64,000 nt of DNA from Hymenobacter siberiensis (lineage in GTDB: Bacteria > Bacteroidota > Bacteroidia > Cytophagales > Hymenobacteraceae), in contig NZ_JAHLZY020000001.1 in the NCBI RefSeq assembly GCF_018967865.2, positions 1,798,001 through 1,862,000 on the forward strand, given 5' to 3'. Both the position numbers and the translations under genes were made by a program. Under the pieces are notes generated by a model. The model had not been told where the DNA came from. It saw only the letters and a program-made list of their open reading frames with translations, and did not search any database. Positions 51,394 to 59,815 of the stretch are shown here, piece by piece; positions within the stretch are counted from its first letter, which is position 1; each line of letters opens with the position of its first letter.

Positions 51394-52595
51394 TACTCTA
51401 CCCTACTATTTTTAGTAATTGATTTTTAGCAAGTTGCCTCGTAATCCAGTTCAGTAGCGTTTCAACCAAGCGGGCCAATGGGTCCTCGGGCAGGGTCAGC
51501 GGGCGGGCGAGTTGGCGGAGCAGGTTGAGGCCGTGGCGGCTCAGGCTGGCGGCCCGGTAGCCGTGGTTTTTGCGGGCAATGGGCTGGCGGCCGCCGTGGG
51601 CGGCCGCGCCCACGCCCAGACAAAACGCGTAGGCCAGGCTGACCAGGGCCACGAGCTTGCGCAGCTTTTGGAAACAGCGCAAGTGGGTGGCTTCCAGGTT
51701 AAAGCCCCGCCCTTTCAGATTTTGAAAGCATTGCTCAATCGTCCAGCGCTTGGCATAGAGTTGCTCGAGGTGGTTCAGACCGGCCGTGGCAAACAGGAAG
51801 ACAAACGCGTCCGCCGCCACGGCCTTGACCCAGACCTGCCCCCAGACTCCGTCGACCTGCACGTGGGCGAAGCGGCGCACCTGCCCCGGCACCAGGCCCA
51901 GGTCGGCCACGGCCTGCCGCCGGCCGTCGGCGTGGGTCAGGCAGTGGTGCTTGGGCAGGCGCATGACAAAATTAAGCCCATTGTCTTTGAGCCACTTGAA
52001 CCACGCATGGCCGACAAATTCCCGGTCGCCCACGACCAGGCCGATGCGGTCTTTGCCCAGCAAGGCCAGGCACTTTTCGAGCACCGCGATGCGGTCGGCG
52101 GCGTTGGAGTTGCCGCTGCGGTTGTCGAGCAGGTGCCAATAAAGGGGCACGTGGACCTCGCCCGTGCCGACGGTGACGAGCAGGATGTTCACCTGGCACT
52201 GGCCGAAGTCCCACTCCGTGCGGTCGAGGCATAAGCGCAGCTTGCCCTACGCAGGCAAAAAACTCAGTAAAAGCCTGGCCAACAGTACGTAATTGAGGTC
52301 TACTTCGCGGAAAAAGTCCTGAATGCGCGTTTCGTTCGAGGCGGGCTTGGCCGCGTCATTGAGGTGCTGGGCCACCTCGCCGAATTGCACGTTGCGGCTC
52401 TTTATCAGGCCAAGAATGAACTGGCCCACAAACTTTTGGCGGGACAAGTGGCCCACAAACGGGGCCTGTTGCAAAAGCGTCGTAATTTTAGCAGCGAAGT
52501 GTTGCTTCACGGGGCAGAACGGGTTTTTGGTGGTGTCGTAACCCCAAAGGTCGGGCTGCCCCGTTTTTGTACCTGAAAAATAGTAGGGTAGAGTA
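51394..52595 (-). mobile_element. IS4-like insertion sequence, copy 2, inverted (1202 bases)
   Basis: Same 20-base ends as copy 1, opposite orientation. Target duplications GTATCGCTG at 51385-51393 and 52596-52604 differ from those of copy 1, so it arrived in an independent event. It has a nonsense change in its transposase. Confidence 0.95.
51398..52510 (-). pseudogene. IS4-family transposase with a nonsense codon
   Basis: Near-identical to the copy 1 transposase but with CAG changed to TAG at 52247-52249, about 87 codons in, after LLLSFLPA. The rest (with both Asp motifs and YAKRWTIEQCFQNLKGRG) remains open, so the mutation looks recent. Within about 45 bases around it there are at least three more substitutions relative to copy 1. 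A restart at 52192 would lack the N-terminus. Copy 1 might still mobilise it in trans. Confidence 0.9.
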
Positions 52596-52834
52596 GTATC
52601 GCTGGCTACTATATGCTCAACAGTAGTTAAGCAGGCAGGGGTGAGCTGCTGCTCCCACAGCGGGGCCAGTGTCGGACTCAGCGCCCGTACCTCAAGGTTG
52701 GGCCGGCCCGATTTGCCCGAGGGGTAAGTGAGCACAAAACCCTTTCCGTCTGGCAGGCCAAACAAGCGGGGCGGCACTAGCATTTTGGCGTCGCCACCCA
52801 GCTGAGGCATGTACTGTCGAGGCTGTTGCAGCGT

Positions 52835-52883
52835 CCGGCCCACCGAATCAGTGAGCAGCAGCATCACTGATTCGGTGGGCCGG
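52835..52883. repeat. Perfect 20-base palindrome within the secreted pseudogene
   Basis: Arms CCGGCCCACCGAATCAGTGA (52835-52854) and its exact reverse complement (52864-52883) flank a 9-base GCAGCAGCA loop. It separates two frames of the pseudogene. No T-run, so not a terminator. Confidence 0.9.
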
Positions 52884-53298
52884 TTTTGCGCAGCAGATAC
52901 AAGTTGCGCGTTCCGCTTTGCGCTGCTGCTGTCAACTCAAAGCCTCGCGGTATGGCCGCAACGGGATGCGTTGCGGTGCCGTCGGTGCCGAGCACGCCTT
53001 GTTCCAGCACAAACCCCGCTCCCGGCTTTTTCATCGTCTGACAGCTCATGACGCGAAAGCTCGCCGCCGCCGATGACTGGGCAAATAGCGGTAGGCTTGG
53101 AGTAGCAGCCTGCAGCACAAAGCCGCTGATAAGCAGCCACAAAAAGCGTGATGCGTTTCGGTAGAACACGTTTCTATAAGGCCTTGAAAGTGGTTAGGAA
53201 AGGTTAGATTAATGCGAATTTGGGGCTACGTGCCCGGATTGGCCCCGCCCGGGCCTCACGAAACAGCGTTTATTCTGGCATAATGGGGAAACAGGTGC

Positions 53299-53338
53299 AT
53301 AAAAAAAGCTCCCGCCTCAAGGCGGGAGCTTTTTTTAT
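53299..53338. terminator. Bidirectional intrinsic terminator
   Basis: ATAAAAAAAGCTCCCGCC, loop TCAA, then the mirror GGCGGGAGCTTTTTTTAT. A-run before and T-run after a GC-rich stem. It ends the minus-strand Spy-like gene and would also stop plus-strand transcripts. Confidence 0.9.
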
Positions 53339-53353
53339 GCGGCGGGCAGGGTA

Positions 53354-53797
53354 TTATGCCTTGGTCTTCATCTTGCCGCCATCACGGCCGTGGCCGTGGT
53401 GCTCGGCTTTCATCTTGTCCATCTTGGCGAATTGCTCGGGGGTGAGGATGGTCTTCATCTGGGCCTCGTAGCGGTCGTGGGCGGCTTTCATTTCGGGGCG
53501 GCCGGCTTTTTTGTCGGTGCCGTACTTGGTTTTGAGGGCCGTCATTTCCTGCTGGCGGGCCAGCATCAGCTGCTCTACTTTGGCTTCCTGGTCGGCGTTG
53601 AGGCCGAGCTCTTTGGCCATTTTGCCGGCGCGGTGGTCGGCCATCTTGGCGGGGTCTTTCGGCCCCTGGTTGTCTTTGCTGTAGTGGCGGGCCGTCTGGT
53701 TGGCATCGGAGCCAGTGGTTTTCACGGCGGTTTGGGCGAAGCTGGTGCCAGCGGTAGCAAAAGCGAGGGCGGCGAGCAGAAACAGGTTCTTCTTCAT
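53354..53797 (-). CDS. Spy/CpxP-like periplasmic protein, first of two
   Basis: The 147-aa product has a signal peptide (KKNLFLLAALAFATAGTSFAQ, cleavage near residue 22), then a mostly helical, charged mature part with MAKELGLNADQEAKVEQLML and MKTILTPEQFAKMDKMKA, matching the LTxxQ motifs of the LTXXQ/Spy family. The tail is His/Gly/Asp-rich (HHGHGRDGG), which could bind metal. Relatives are periplasmic chaperones or envelope-stress regulators. The frame extends to 53842; the ATG at 53797 starts the signal peptide. It is a paralogue of the next gene. Confidence 0.85.
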   Translation of the reverse strand: MKKNLFLLAALAFATAGTSFAQTAVKTTGSDANQTARHYSKDNQGPKDPAKMADHRAGKMAKELGLNADQEAKVEQLMLARQQEMTALKTKYGTDKKAGRPEMKAAHDRYEAQMKTILTPEQFAKMDKMKAEHHGHGRDGGKMKTKA

Positions 53798-53970
53798 GGC
53801 GGGAATAAGCAAAAATGGGTTGGTTGAGGATGAGGGGAGCACCAGGCCCGGTGCGGGAGTGGCTTTGGTGCCTGCCGGGGTAATTACAAGCAGTATGCCA
53901 GCATTTCGCCAACCGGCTTCCAGAGCCAGTTCATCGACGCAAAGCCGCTTTTTATTGACGAAGCGCCATC

Positions 53971-54405
53971 CTATTCGGGCTGGGCAGCCGGGGCGTTGGC
54001 ATTAGCAGCGCGGTGCTCGCGCATCTTCTCGCGCTGCTCGTCGCGCATCTGGCTGAATTTGGTGAATTGCTCCGGGGTAAGCACGGTTTTAATCTGCTCG
54101 TCGGTGCGGGTTTCGCTGGCTTTCAGGTCCTGGGCGGTGCCCAGTTTGCGGCCGCCGGTGGTGCGCTGCTCGCGCAACAGCTGCAGTTGCTGGCGCTGGG
54201 CCATGAGGATGGGGCCCAGGCGGGCCTGCTGGTTGGCAGTGAGGCCTAGTTCTTTGCCGAGGTACTGGGCGCGGCGCTGGGCCAGCTGGTCGGGGGCGGG
54301 GGTGGTACCGGCCTGGGCCGGAACGGTAGCAGTAGCGGGAGTCTGCGCAAGGCTGGTACCGGCCGTGGCCGCGCTGACAGCAATGATAAAAAGGAGCTTT
54401 TTCAT
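53971..54405 (-). CDS. Spy/CpxP-like periplasmic protein, second of two
   Basis: The 144-aa product has a signal peptide (KKLLFIIAVSAATAGTSLAQ, cleavage near residue 21) and a helical mature part: YLGKELGLTANQQARLGPIL and IKTVLTPEQFTKFSQMRDEQ. These align with the neighbour's LGLNADQ and TILTPEQF segments, so the two genes are tandem paralogues. The tail is Ala/Asn/Pro-rich instead of His-rich. Probably periplasmic; presumed envelope-stress function. Confidence 0.85.
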   Translation of the reverse strand: MKKLLFIIAVSAATAGTSLAQTPATATVPAQAGTTPAPDQLAQRRAQYLGKELGLTANQQARLGPILMAQRQQLQLLREQRTTGGRKLGTAQDLKASETRTDEQIKTVLTPEQFTKFSQMRDEQREKMREHRAANANAPAAQPE

Positions 54406-54673
54406 GGTAGGCAGGGGGGGGGATTAGGGTAACGAAAGTAATATCGACGCTGGAATGCACGTGACTAAACCGGCTTGGGCGCGGGGATTTCGGCCGTGGG
54501 CCGGCCCGTAGAACCACGCTCACGCGGGGGCAGTGCCCCGGCGGTGGGAAAATGCTGCCTATATTTCGGCTCCGCCACTAGCGCCCGGGAGTATTTTCGT
54601 TGCTCAACGGGCCGGATGGGGATTTTTAATTCTTTCATTTATTTCAAACTTCTTCCTTCTTTACATCTAACAC

Positions 54674-56254
54674 ATGGCAAGTATTTTCGCCAAAAAACCA
54701 CTGGCTGTGCTCTTGGGCGAGGCCAACTCGACCGGGCACGGCACCCTGAAACGGACGCTGGGCGCGGGCAACCTCGTGGCGCTGGGCGTGGGCGCCATCA
54801 TCGGGGCGGGCCTGTTTGTGCGCACCGCCGCCGCTTCGGCGCAGGCCGCCGGGCCGGGCGTGACGCTGGCCTTCATTCTGGCCGCTTTCGGCTGCGTGTT
54901 TGCGGGCCTGTGCTACGCCGAGTTCGCGGCCATGATTCCCATTGCCGGCTCGGCCTACACCTATGCCTACACCACCATGGGTGAGTTTGTGGCCTGGGTA
55001 ATCGGCTGGGCCCTGATTATGGAATACGCCCTGGGCGCGGCCACCGTGAGCATTGCCTGGAGCGAGTACCTCAACAAGCTGCTGGAGGTCTTTGGGACCA
55101 GTATGCCGTACAATCTTTCCCACTCACCTTTCGAGCACGCCATTATTAATGGCGTAGACCAGCACGGGGTTGTCAACCTGCCCGCGCTGTTCATTATTGT
55201 GATGCTCAGTCTGTTGCTGGTGAAAGGCACGCAGGAGTCGGCCATGTTCAACGCCGTGATTGTGGTGCTGAAAGTGCTGATTGTGGTCGTGTTCATCGCC
55301 GTGGGCTGGCAGTTCATCAACCCCGTCAACCACACGCCCTACCTCATTCCGGCCGATGCCGTGGTGAAAAACGCGGCCGGCGAAGTGGTGCGGACCTACG
55401 AAGGGTTCTTTAAGCACGGCATTGGCGGCATTATCGGTGGGGCGGGCATTGTATTCTTTGCCTTCATCGGTTTCGACGCCGTGAGCACGGCGGCGCAGGA
55501 AGCCCGCAACCCCAAGCGCGACATGCCCATCGGCATTCTGGGTTCGCTGGCTATTTGCACAGTGCTCTACATTCTGTTCGGACACGTACTGACGGGCGTA
55601 GCCAGCTGGCGCGAGTTTGCCGACCCGGCTTTAGGCGGCGAGGCGTCGGTAGCCTATGCCATTCGGGCGCACATGCCCGGCTACGGCTGGCTGGCCACGG
55701 GCGTGACGGTGGGCATCCTGCTCGGTTTCACGTCGGTTATCCTGGTGATGCTCATGGGCCAGAGCCGCGTATTCTTCTCGATGGCCAAGGACGGCCTCAT
55801 GCCCAAGGCATTCTCGGAGCTGCACCCGCGCTTCAACACGCCCTACAAATCCAACCTGATGTTGATGGTGTTCGTGGGCTTGTTCGCGGCCTTCGTGCCC
55901 GGCTCGCTGGCCGGCGACCTCACCTCGTTCGGGACGCTGCTGGCCTTCGTGCTCGTGAGCCTGGGCGTGTGGATTATGCGCAAGTCGGACCCCGCCCAGC
56001 CGCGGCCTTTCCGCGCGCCGCTCTCGTCGCCCAGCTTCCCGCTGGTGCCCATTATGGGCGCGTTGGTGTGCACGCTGCTCATCGTGGGCCTCGATTCGTT
56101 CACGCTGCAGGTAGCAGTGGGCTGGATGCTGCTGGGCTTCATCGTGTACTTCCTCTACGGCCAGCGTAACTCCATGCTCCAGAAGGGCGTGGTAGTGGTG
56201 CCCTCCGAAATGGAAGAAGAAGCCTTCATCAAGCCCGATAAGAACAACCGGTAG
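54674..56254 (+). CDS. APC-family amino acid permease (cationic amino acid transporter type)
   Basis: The 526-aa protein has about 12-14 hydrophobic helices. The first shows the APC binding loop LVALGVGAIIGAGLFVRTAA, followed by FAGLCYAEFAAMIPIAGSAY, which includes the ALCYAEF-type motif of the CAT/YfnA group, and IVFFAFIGFDAVSTAAQEAR. The region GFTSVILVMLMGQSRVFFSM is also typical of the group. Likely substrate: an amino acid such as Lys/Arg or a branched one; not certain. ATG at 54674. A bidirectional terminator follows. Confidence 0.9.
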   Translation: MASIFAKKPLAVLLGEANSTGHGTLKRTLGAGNLVALGVGAIIGAGLFVRTAAASAQAAGPGVTLAFILAAFGCVFAGLCYAEFAAMIPIAGSAYTYAYTTMGEFVAWVIGWALIMEYALGAATVSIAWSEYLNKLLEVFGTSMPYNLSHSPFEHAIINGVDQHGVVNLPALFIIVMLSLLLVKGTQESAMFNAVIVVLKVLIVVVFIAVGWQFINPVNHTPYLIPADAVVKNAAGEVVRTYEGFFKHGIGGIIGGAGIVFFAFIGFDAVSTAAQEARNPKRDMPIGILGSLAICTVLYILFGHVLTGVASWREFADPALGGEASVAYAIRAHMPGYGWLATGVTVGILLGFTSVILVMLMGQSRVFFSMAKDGLMPKAFSELHPRFNTPYKSNLMLMVFVGLFAAFVPGSLAGDLTSFGTLLAFVLVSLGVWIMRKSDPAQPRPFRAPLSSPSFPLVPIMGALVCTLLIVGLDSFTLQVAVGWMLLGFIVYFLYGQRNSMLQKGVVVVPSEMEEEAFIKPDKNNR

Positions 56255-56308
56255 TACTGAGTTAAGAGTTAAAGGTTGAGCGTTAGTCTTTTCAACTCTT
56301 AACTCAAC

Positions 56309-56344
56309 AAAAAAACCCGCTGGCATTAGCCAGCGGGTTTTTTT
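56309..56344. terminator. Bidirectional terminator overlapping the DUF2945 stop codon
   Basis: AAAAAAACCCGCTGGC, small loop, GCCAGCGGGTTTTTTT. The minus-strand DUF2945 gene uses codons inside the hairpin arm for its last residues (KKPAG) and stop, while it also ends the plus-strand permease transcript. Confidence 0.9.
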
Positions 56345-56553
56345 GTTGATGCTGCCTTCACCTCGCTTTTGAGCTTGAGCACCCGGTCGCCGTTTTCCTG
56401 CACGATGACGAAGGCGGGGTCATCGGCCGAACCGTTGCGGTGGATGACGCTACCCTTGATGGTGCGGCTGATGGGCTCTTTGTGTGCCGATTCAATCTTG
56501 CCGGTGGCCGTGCCGGTGCCGTATTTCCAGGAGACTTGGGTGCCTTTGCGCAT
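56326..56553 (-). CDS. DUF2945 (HVA1/Tudor-like) protein
   Basis: The 75-aa product starts RKGTQVSWKYGTGTATGKIE, the defining motif of the DUF2945 family (hypervirulence-associated protein, TUDOR domain), and continues HRNGSADDPAFVIVQENGDR and VLKLKSEV. The fold is a small beta-barrel; the biochemical role is unknown. The frame is open upstream to 56586; the ATG at 56553 gives the standard start. Cytoplasmic. Confidence 0.87.
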   Translation of the reverse strand: MRKGTQVSWKYGTGTATGKIESAHKEPISRTIKGSVIHRNGSADDPAFVIVQENGDRVLKLKSEVKAASTKKPAG

Positions 56554-56740
56554 AAAACCAGGGAGAAAGTGCGGGAATTCAGTCACTAAAATGAGTTGAG
56601 AGTACGTGTACTGCCAACGGCGGGCTGTCGTTGCAGGGCGGGTTGGGGCGCGGGCACTGGGCCATTGGTGGCCCTACTCCGCCATTTCGCCGTTCTTTTG
56701 CGTAGTTCAACCATGCGTGCTGCCATTCTGCGCGCCCCCC

Positions 56741-58789
56741 ATGATGTTTCGATTCCTGTCGCTGCTGCTGTTCCTGCCCTTCTTTGCCTCCGCCCAAACG
56801 CCCTTCGTGCCCGATGAGCGGGCTTATTACGGACTAATTGACCGGGGCAGCGGGCGCTGCCTTGACATTGCCAGCGCCAGCACGGCCAGCGGCGCGGCGG
56901 CCGTGCAGTGGGAGTTCACGCACGCCCCCAGCCAGCAATGGCGCTTTGTGCCCATTCGGGCCGGCAGCGAATATTACCGCATCGAAGCCCGCCACAGCAG
57001 TCAGTGCCTGACCGTGGACAAGCCCGGCGAGGGCCTGGGCCTGGTGCAACGCCCCTTTCAGGGCAGCGAGCAGCAGCAGTGGCGGCTGGTGCCGGCCGGC
57101 CCTTTGGGGAGCTTTCAGCTCGAAAACCGCAGCGAAGCCCGCTGTGCCGCGCTGGCCGCAGCCGATAAATTCAACGGTACGCCCGTGGTGGCCCAGAAGA
57201 ACAACGGCCGCGCCAGCCAGCAGTGGCGCCTGTTTCGGCTGCGCCTGAATGTGCTGGAAGGGCCGTCGCCCTTCGGAGCGCCGCTGCCGCTGGCCGGGGC
57301 CATCAACTCGCCCGGCAACGAGGTGCACCCCGTGCTGAGCCCCGATGGCAAGACATTGTACTTCGCCCGCACCAAGTTTGCCGGCAACACCGAGGGCAAC
57401 ACCGACTCCGGCGATGCCTGGCTGAGCCAGAGCCCCGACCAGGGCAAAACCTGGGGCGCGCCCACCCGCCTCGACGGCCTGAACACGCCCCAGAACAACG
57501 CCGTGGAAGCCACCACCGGCACCGGTGGCCAGCTCCTGGTGGTGCGCGGCACCTACGAGCGCGACGGCACCTTCCACGACGAGGGCCTGAGCCGGGTGGC
57601 GCAATCTGCCGCCGTGGCCCCCGGCGCTACGCCCAAAACCACCCGGCCCGAGGCCCTGCGCATTGCCAATTTCTACTCGGCGGTGACGGGCACGGGGTTT
57701 TATATGTCGGCCGATGGGCAAACGCTGCTGCTCTCGCTGGAGCGCGGCGACTCCGAGGGCGGCAACGATATTTACCTGAGCCGCCCCGATGGCAGCAGCG
57801 GTTACACCGAGCCCAAAAGCCTGGGGCCGGTGCTCAACTCGCCCGGTTTCGACTTCGCGCCCTGGCTCACGCCCGATGGCAAAACGCTGTATTTTGCGTC
57901 GTACGGCCACATGGGCTACGGCTCGGCCGATATGTTCGTGAGCCAGCGCCTCGACGACAGCTGGACCCGCTGGAGCGAGCCCCGCAACCTGGGCCCGGCC
58001 CTGAACGGCCCCGGCTTCAACGCCTACCTGACGCTCACGCCCGACGGCAAAACGGCCTATTTCTCGTCCTCGGCCACGCCCAACGGCACCAAGGATATCC
58101 TGCGCACGGGCCGCGCCACACCGCCCGACTCGCTGCCCAAGCCCGCCGTGGTGGCCGAGGCCAATGAGAATTCGGGCCGTGCTTTCCTGAGCGGCCGCGT
58201 GCTGGATGCCCGCACCAAGCAGCCGGTAGCAGGCGCGGTGGTGAAGGCCAACCTGCTGGGTACCAGCAAAACCAGTCCGCAGTTCCTGGCCACCAGCACT
58301 GCCGACAACCAGGGCAACTACCAGATGTCGCTGCTGCCCGGCCGGTACTACCTCTCGGCCAACGGCGCGGGCCTGCTCACAATGGGCGACACGCTGGTAG
58401 CCGCTGGCTCGCCCCGGCGCGATATCCTGCTGCTGCCCGCCGCCGTGGGGGCCAAAGTAGACCTGCCCAGCATCATCTTCGCCCAGGGCAAAGCCACGCT
58501 GCTGGGCTCAGCCTACACCGAGCTGAACCGCCTCGCCATTGCCCTGCAAGCCGCCACCACCACTGAAGTGCGCCTCGAAGGCCACACCGATAACGTGGGC
58601 CCAGCCGACAAAAACCAACAGCTTTCCGAAGACCGGATAGCCGAAGTGAAGCGCTACCTCGTGGGCCGGGGCGTGGCTGAAAGCCGCATCACCACTGTAG
58701 GTTTCGGCGGCTCGAAGCCGAAATTCGGCAACGACCGCGAAGAAACCCGCCGCCTCAACCGCCGCGTGGAGCTGGTAATTGTGAAGTAG
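56741..58789 (+). CDS. Outer-membrane protein: ricin-type lectin, PD40 repeats and OmpA domain
   Basis: The 682-aa product has a signal peptide (FRFLSLLLFLPFFASAQ, about residue 19). A ricin-B-like lectin domain (about 25-170) has three QxW repeats: PSQQWRFVP, EQQQWRLVP, ASQQWRLF. PD40/WD40-like repeats follow (about 185-465: SPDGKTLYFARTK, SADGQTLLLSLERGD, TPDGKTLYFASYGHMGYGSA, TPDGKTAYFSSSA). Then a carboxypeptidase-regulatory-like fold (about 483-560) and a C-terminal OmpA domain with LEGHTDNVGPADKNQQLSED, which binds peptidoglycan. The ATG at 56741 starts the signal; the open frame to 56606 is discounted. Likely anchored to the cell wall and binding glycans. Confidence 0.88.
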   Translation: MMFRFLSLLLFLPFFASAQTPFVPDERAYYGLIDRGSGRCLDIASASTASGAAAVQWEFTHAPSQQWRFVPIRAGSEYYRIEARHSSQCLTVDKPGEGLGLVQRPFQGSEQQQWRLVPAGPLGSFQLENRSEARCAALAAADKFNGTPVVAQKNNGRASQQWRLFRLRLNVLEGPSPFGAPLPLAGAINSPGNEVHPVLSPDGKTLYFARTKFAGNTEGNTDSGDAWLSQSPDQGKTWGAPTRLDGLNTPQNNAVEATTGTGGQLLVVRGTYERDGTFHDEGLSRVAQSAAVAPGATPKTTRPEALRIANFYSAVTGTGFYMSADGQTLLLSLERGDSEGGNDIYLSRPDGSSGYTEPKSLGPVLNSPGFDFAPWLTPDGKTLYFASYGHMGYGSADMFVSQRLDDSWTRWSEPRNLGPALNGPGFNAYLTLTPDGKTAYFSSSATPNGTKDILRTGRATPPDSLPKPAVVAEANENSGRAFLSGRVLDARTKQPVAGAVVKANLLGTSKTSPQFLATSTADNQGNYQMSLLPGRYYLSANGAGLLTMGDTLVAAGSPRRDILLLPAAVGAKVDLPSIIFAQGKATLLGSAYTELNRLAIALQAATTTEVRLEGHTDNVGPADKNQQLSEDRIAEVKRYLVGRGVAESRITTVGFGGSKPKFGNDREETRRLNRRVELVIVK

Positions 58790-59308
58790 CGCACAGGCTG
58801 TTTCCCCTAATTAAACGTACATAGGACTTGCGCAAACCCCTGTTTACGAAGCCCTGCCGGGTACAACCCCGCTGGGGCTGGTAAAATGCACCCTTGCGTA
58901 AGTTCTATTGCGTAAAGCACCGTGATAATGCCCCGCCCAGCGGGCCAGTCAAGCCACATAAAATCGAACTCGACAAACCAGTTGAAATTAAACCGTTAGG
59001 CTTTTCTGCTCCGCAGGAGAGGGGGGCTGCGTTGATAATTTCTGCGTCAGGGCACAACCATCGAGGGGCGCCAGCAAACGCCCAAACGGATTATCCGAGA
59101 ACAAGCGCATGCTAGGCCTGCTAACGTACTGGTAGATATGTAGAAAGCGCAATAATGGCTCAGCCTGATGATAATGGCTGCCCGAAACTGATTCAGGCAA
59201 GCAGGTATAATTTGTGGGATGGAGGCTGAGTAGGCCGGTCCGGGCGTAATTTTGTCTGGTTCCGAAACCGCGCACTATCGCCGCTGGTATCGGGTGCCCC
59301 TCCCTTTT
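58790..59308. other. 519-base region without a convincing gene
   Basis: Holds the MITE-like element at 58822-58907 and then mixed sequence. ORFs on both strands (58894-59115 plus, 58988-59350 minus) show no domain and no codon bias. A promoter for the next gene should lie here. Confidence 0.6.
58822..58907. mobile_element. 86-base MITE-like element
   Basis: Terminal inverted repeats TAGGACTTGCGCAA (58822-58835) and TTGCGTAAGTTCTA (58894-58907) match with two mismatches. The GACTTnCGCAA-type ends resemble those of IS5-type elements. I cannot define a target duplication. No coding capacity. Confidence 0.5.
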
Positions 59309-59740
59309 ATGCCATTGCTGTCGCGCGCTCAGGAAACGCTGTTGTTTCAAAATACGGCCGGTAAGGTTTTTTACCAGCCGTCAGGCTTTGTGCGTTTGGT
59401 GTGGGCCCCCGAGCGGGCGGTGCTGGAAGCCATCCAGACCTTCTACGAGCAGGTGATGACGCTGATGCTGCGCACGGCCACCCGCAAGATTCTCTCCGAA
59501 CACGGCCAGCGGGCGCCCCTCTCCGGTGCGGCCCAGGAGTGGCTCATCGGGCACTGGATTCCGCGGGCCATCAACGAGGCGCGGGCTCAGTACTGCGCCA
59601 TCGTGGAAGGGGCCGACCCCATGCACCGGCTCTCCACGCAGTCGGTGGTGAGCGGCGCCCCGGCGGGCCTGATTTTCCAACGCTTCTCCACGATGGGAGA
59701 TGCTGAGAAATGGCTGCAAGAGGCCGAGCTAAGCCGTTAA
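59309..59740 (+). CDS. Hypothetical protein, possibly SpoIIAA/STAS-like
   Basis: The 143-aa product starts PLLSRAQETLLFQNTAGKVF and includes VRLVWAPERAVLEAIQTFYE, then QVMTLMLRTATRKILSEHGQ and WIPRAINEARAQYCAIVEGA, ending in LIFQRFSTMGDAEKWLQ. The pattern of a beta-strand hairpin followed by helices, with a closing F-x-x-x-x-A-x-x-W-L, resembles the SpoIIAA-like/STAS-type proteins that are frequent in Hymenobacter, but no motif is decisive. Cytoplasmic. The ATG at 59309 is chosen; the frame is open to 59252. Confidence 0.65.
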   Translation: MPLLSRAQETLLFQNTAGKVFYQPSGFVRLVWAPERAVLEAIQTFYEQVMTLMLRTATRKILSEHGQRAPLSGAAQEWLIGHWIPRAINEARAQYCAIVEGADPMHRLSTQSVVSGAPAGLIFQRFSTMGDAEKWLQEAELSR

Positions 59741-59815
59741 ACAGCTGTGCAGAAGAGGGTTTGTTGAAGCAAAGCAAGGAGCAGGAGCAGTTATTCGTGC
59801 CGTTTGCACGGCTAC

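Larger units (their letters stand above)
49330..53169 (-). pseudogene. Secreted protein gene broken by two insertion sequences and a palindromic insertion
   Basis: Four fragments in order on the minus strand: 53169-52884 (signal peptide MFYRNASRFLWLLISGFVLQ, then SCQTMKKPGAGFVLEQGV), 52867-52596 (DSVGRTLQQPRQYMPQLGGD), 51393-50973 (LREYLALAMRPRVLSFRLTT), and 49770-49330 (GIGIIGAGGTGIIPLSGYSN through the natural stop). Taking out both 1202-base elements, one 9-base duplication each, and 32 bases of the palindrome leaves 1386 bases: a single 461-aa frame. I recognise no domain in the product; it was a secreted protein, perhaps a beta-propeller or surface protein. Confidence 0.85.

Noticed and set aside
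49771..52595. Composite transposon formed by the two inverted IS copies
   Set aside because: Each IS has its own distinct 9-base target duplication, and the segment between them is part of the broken host gene, so they inserted separately.
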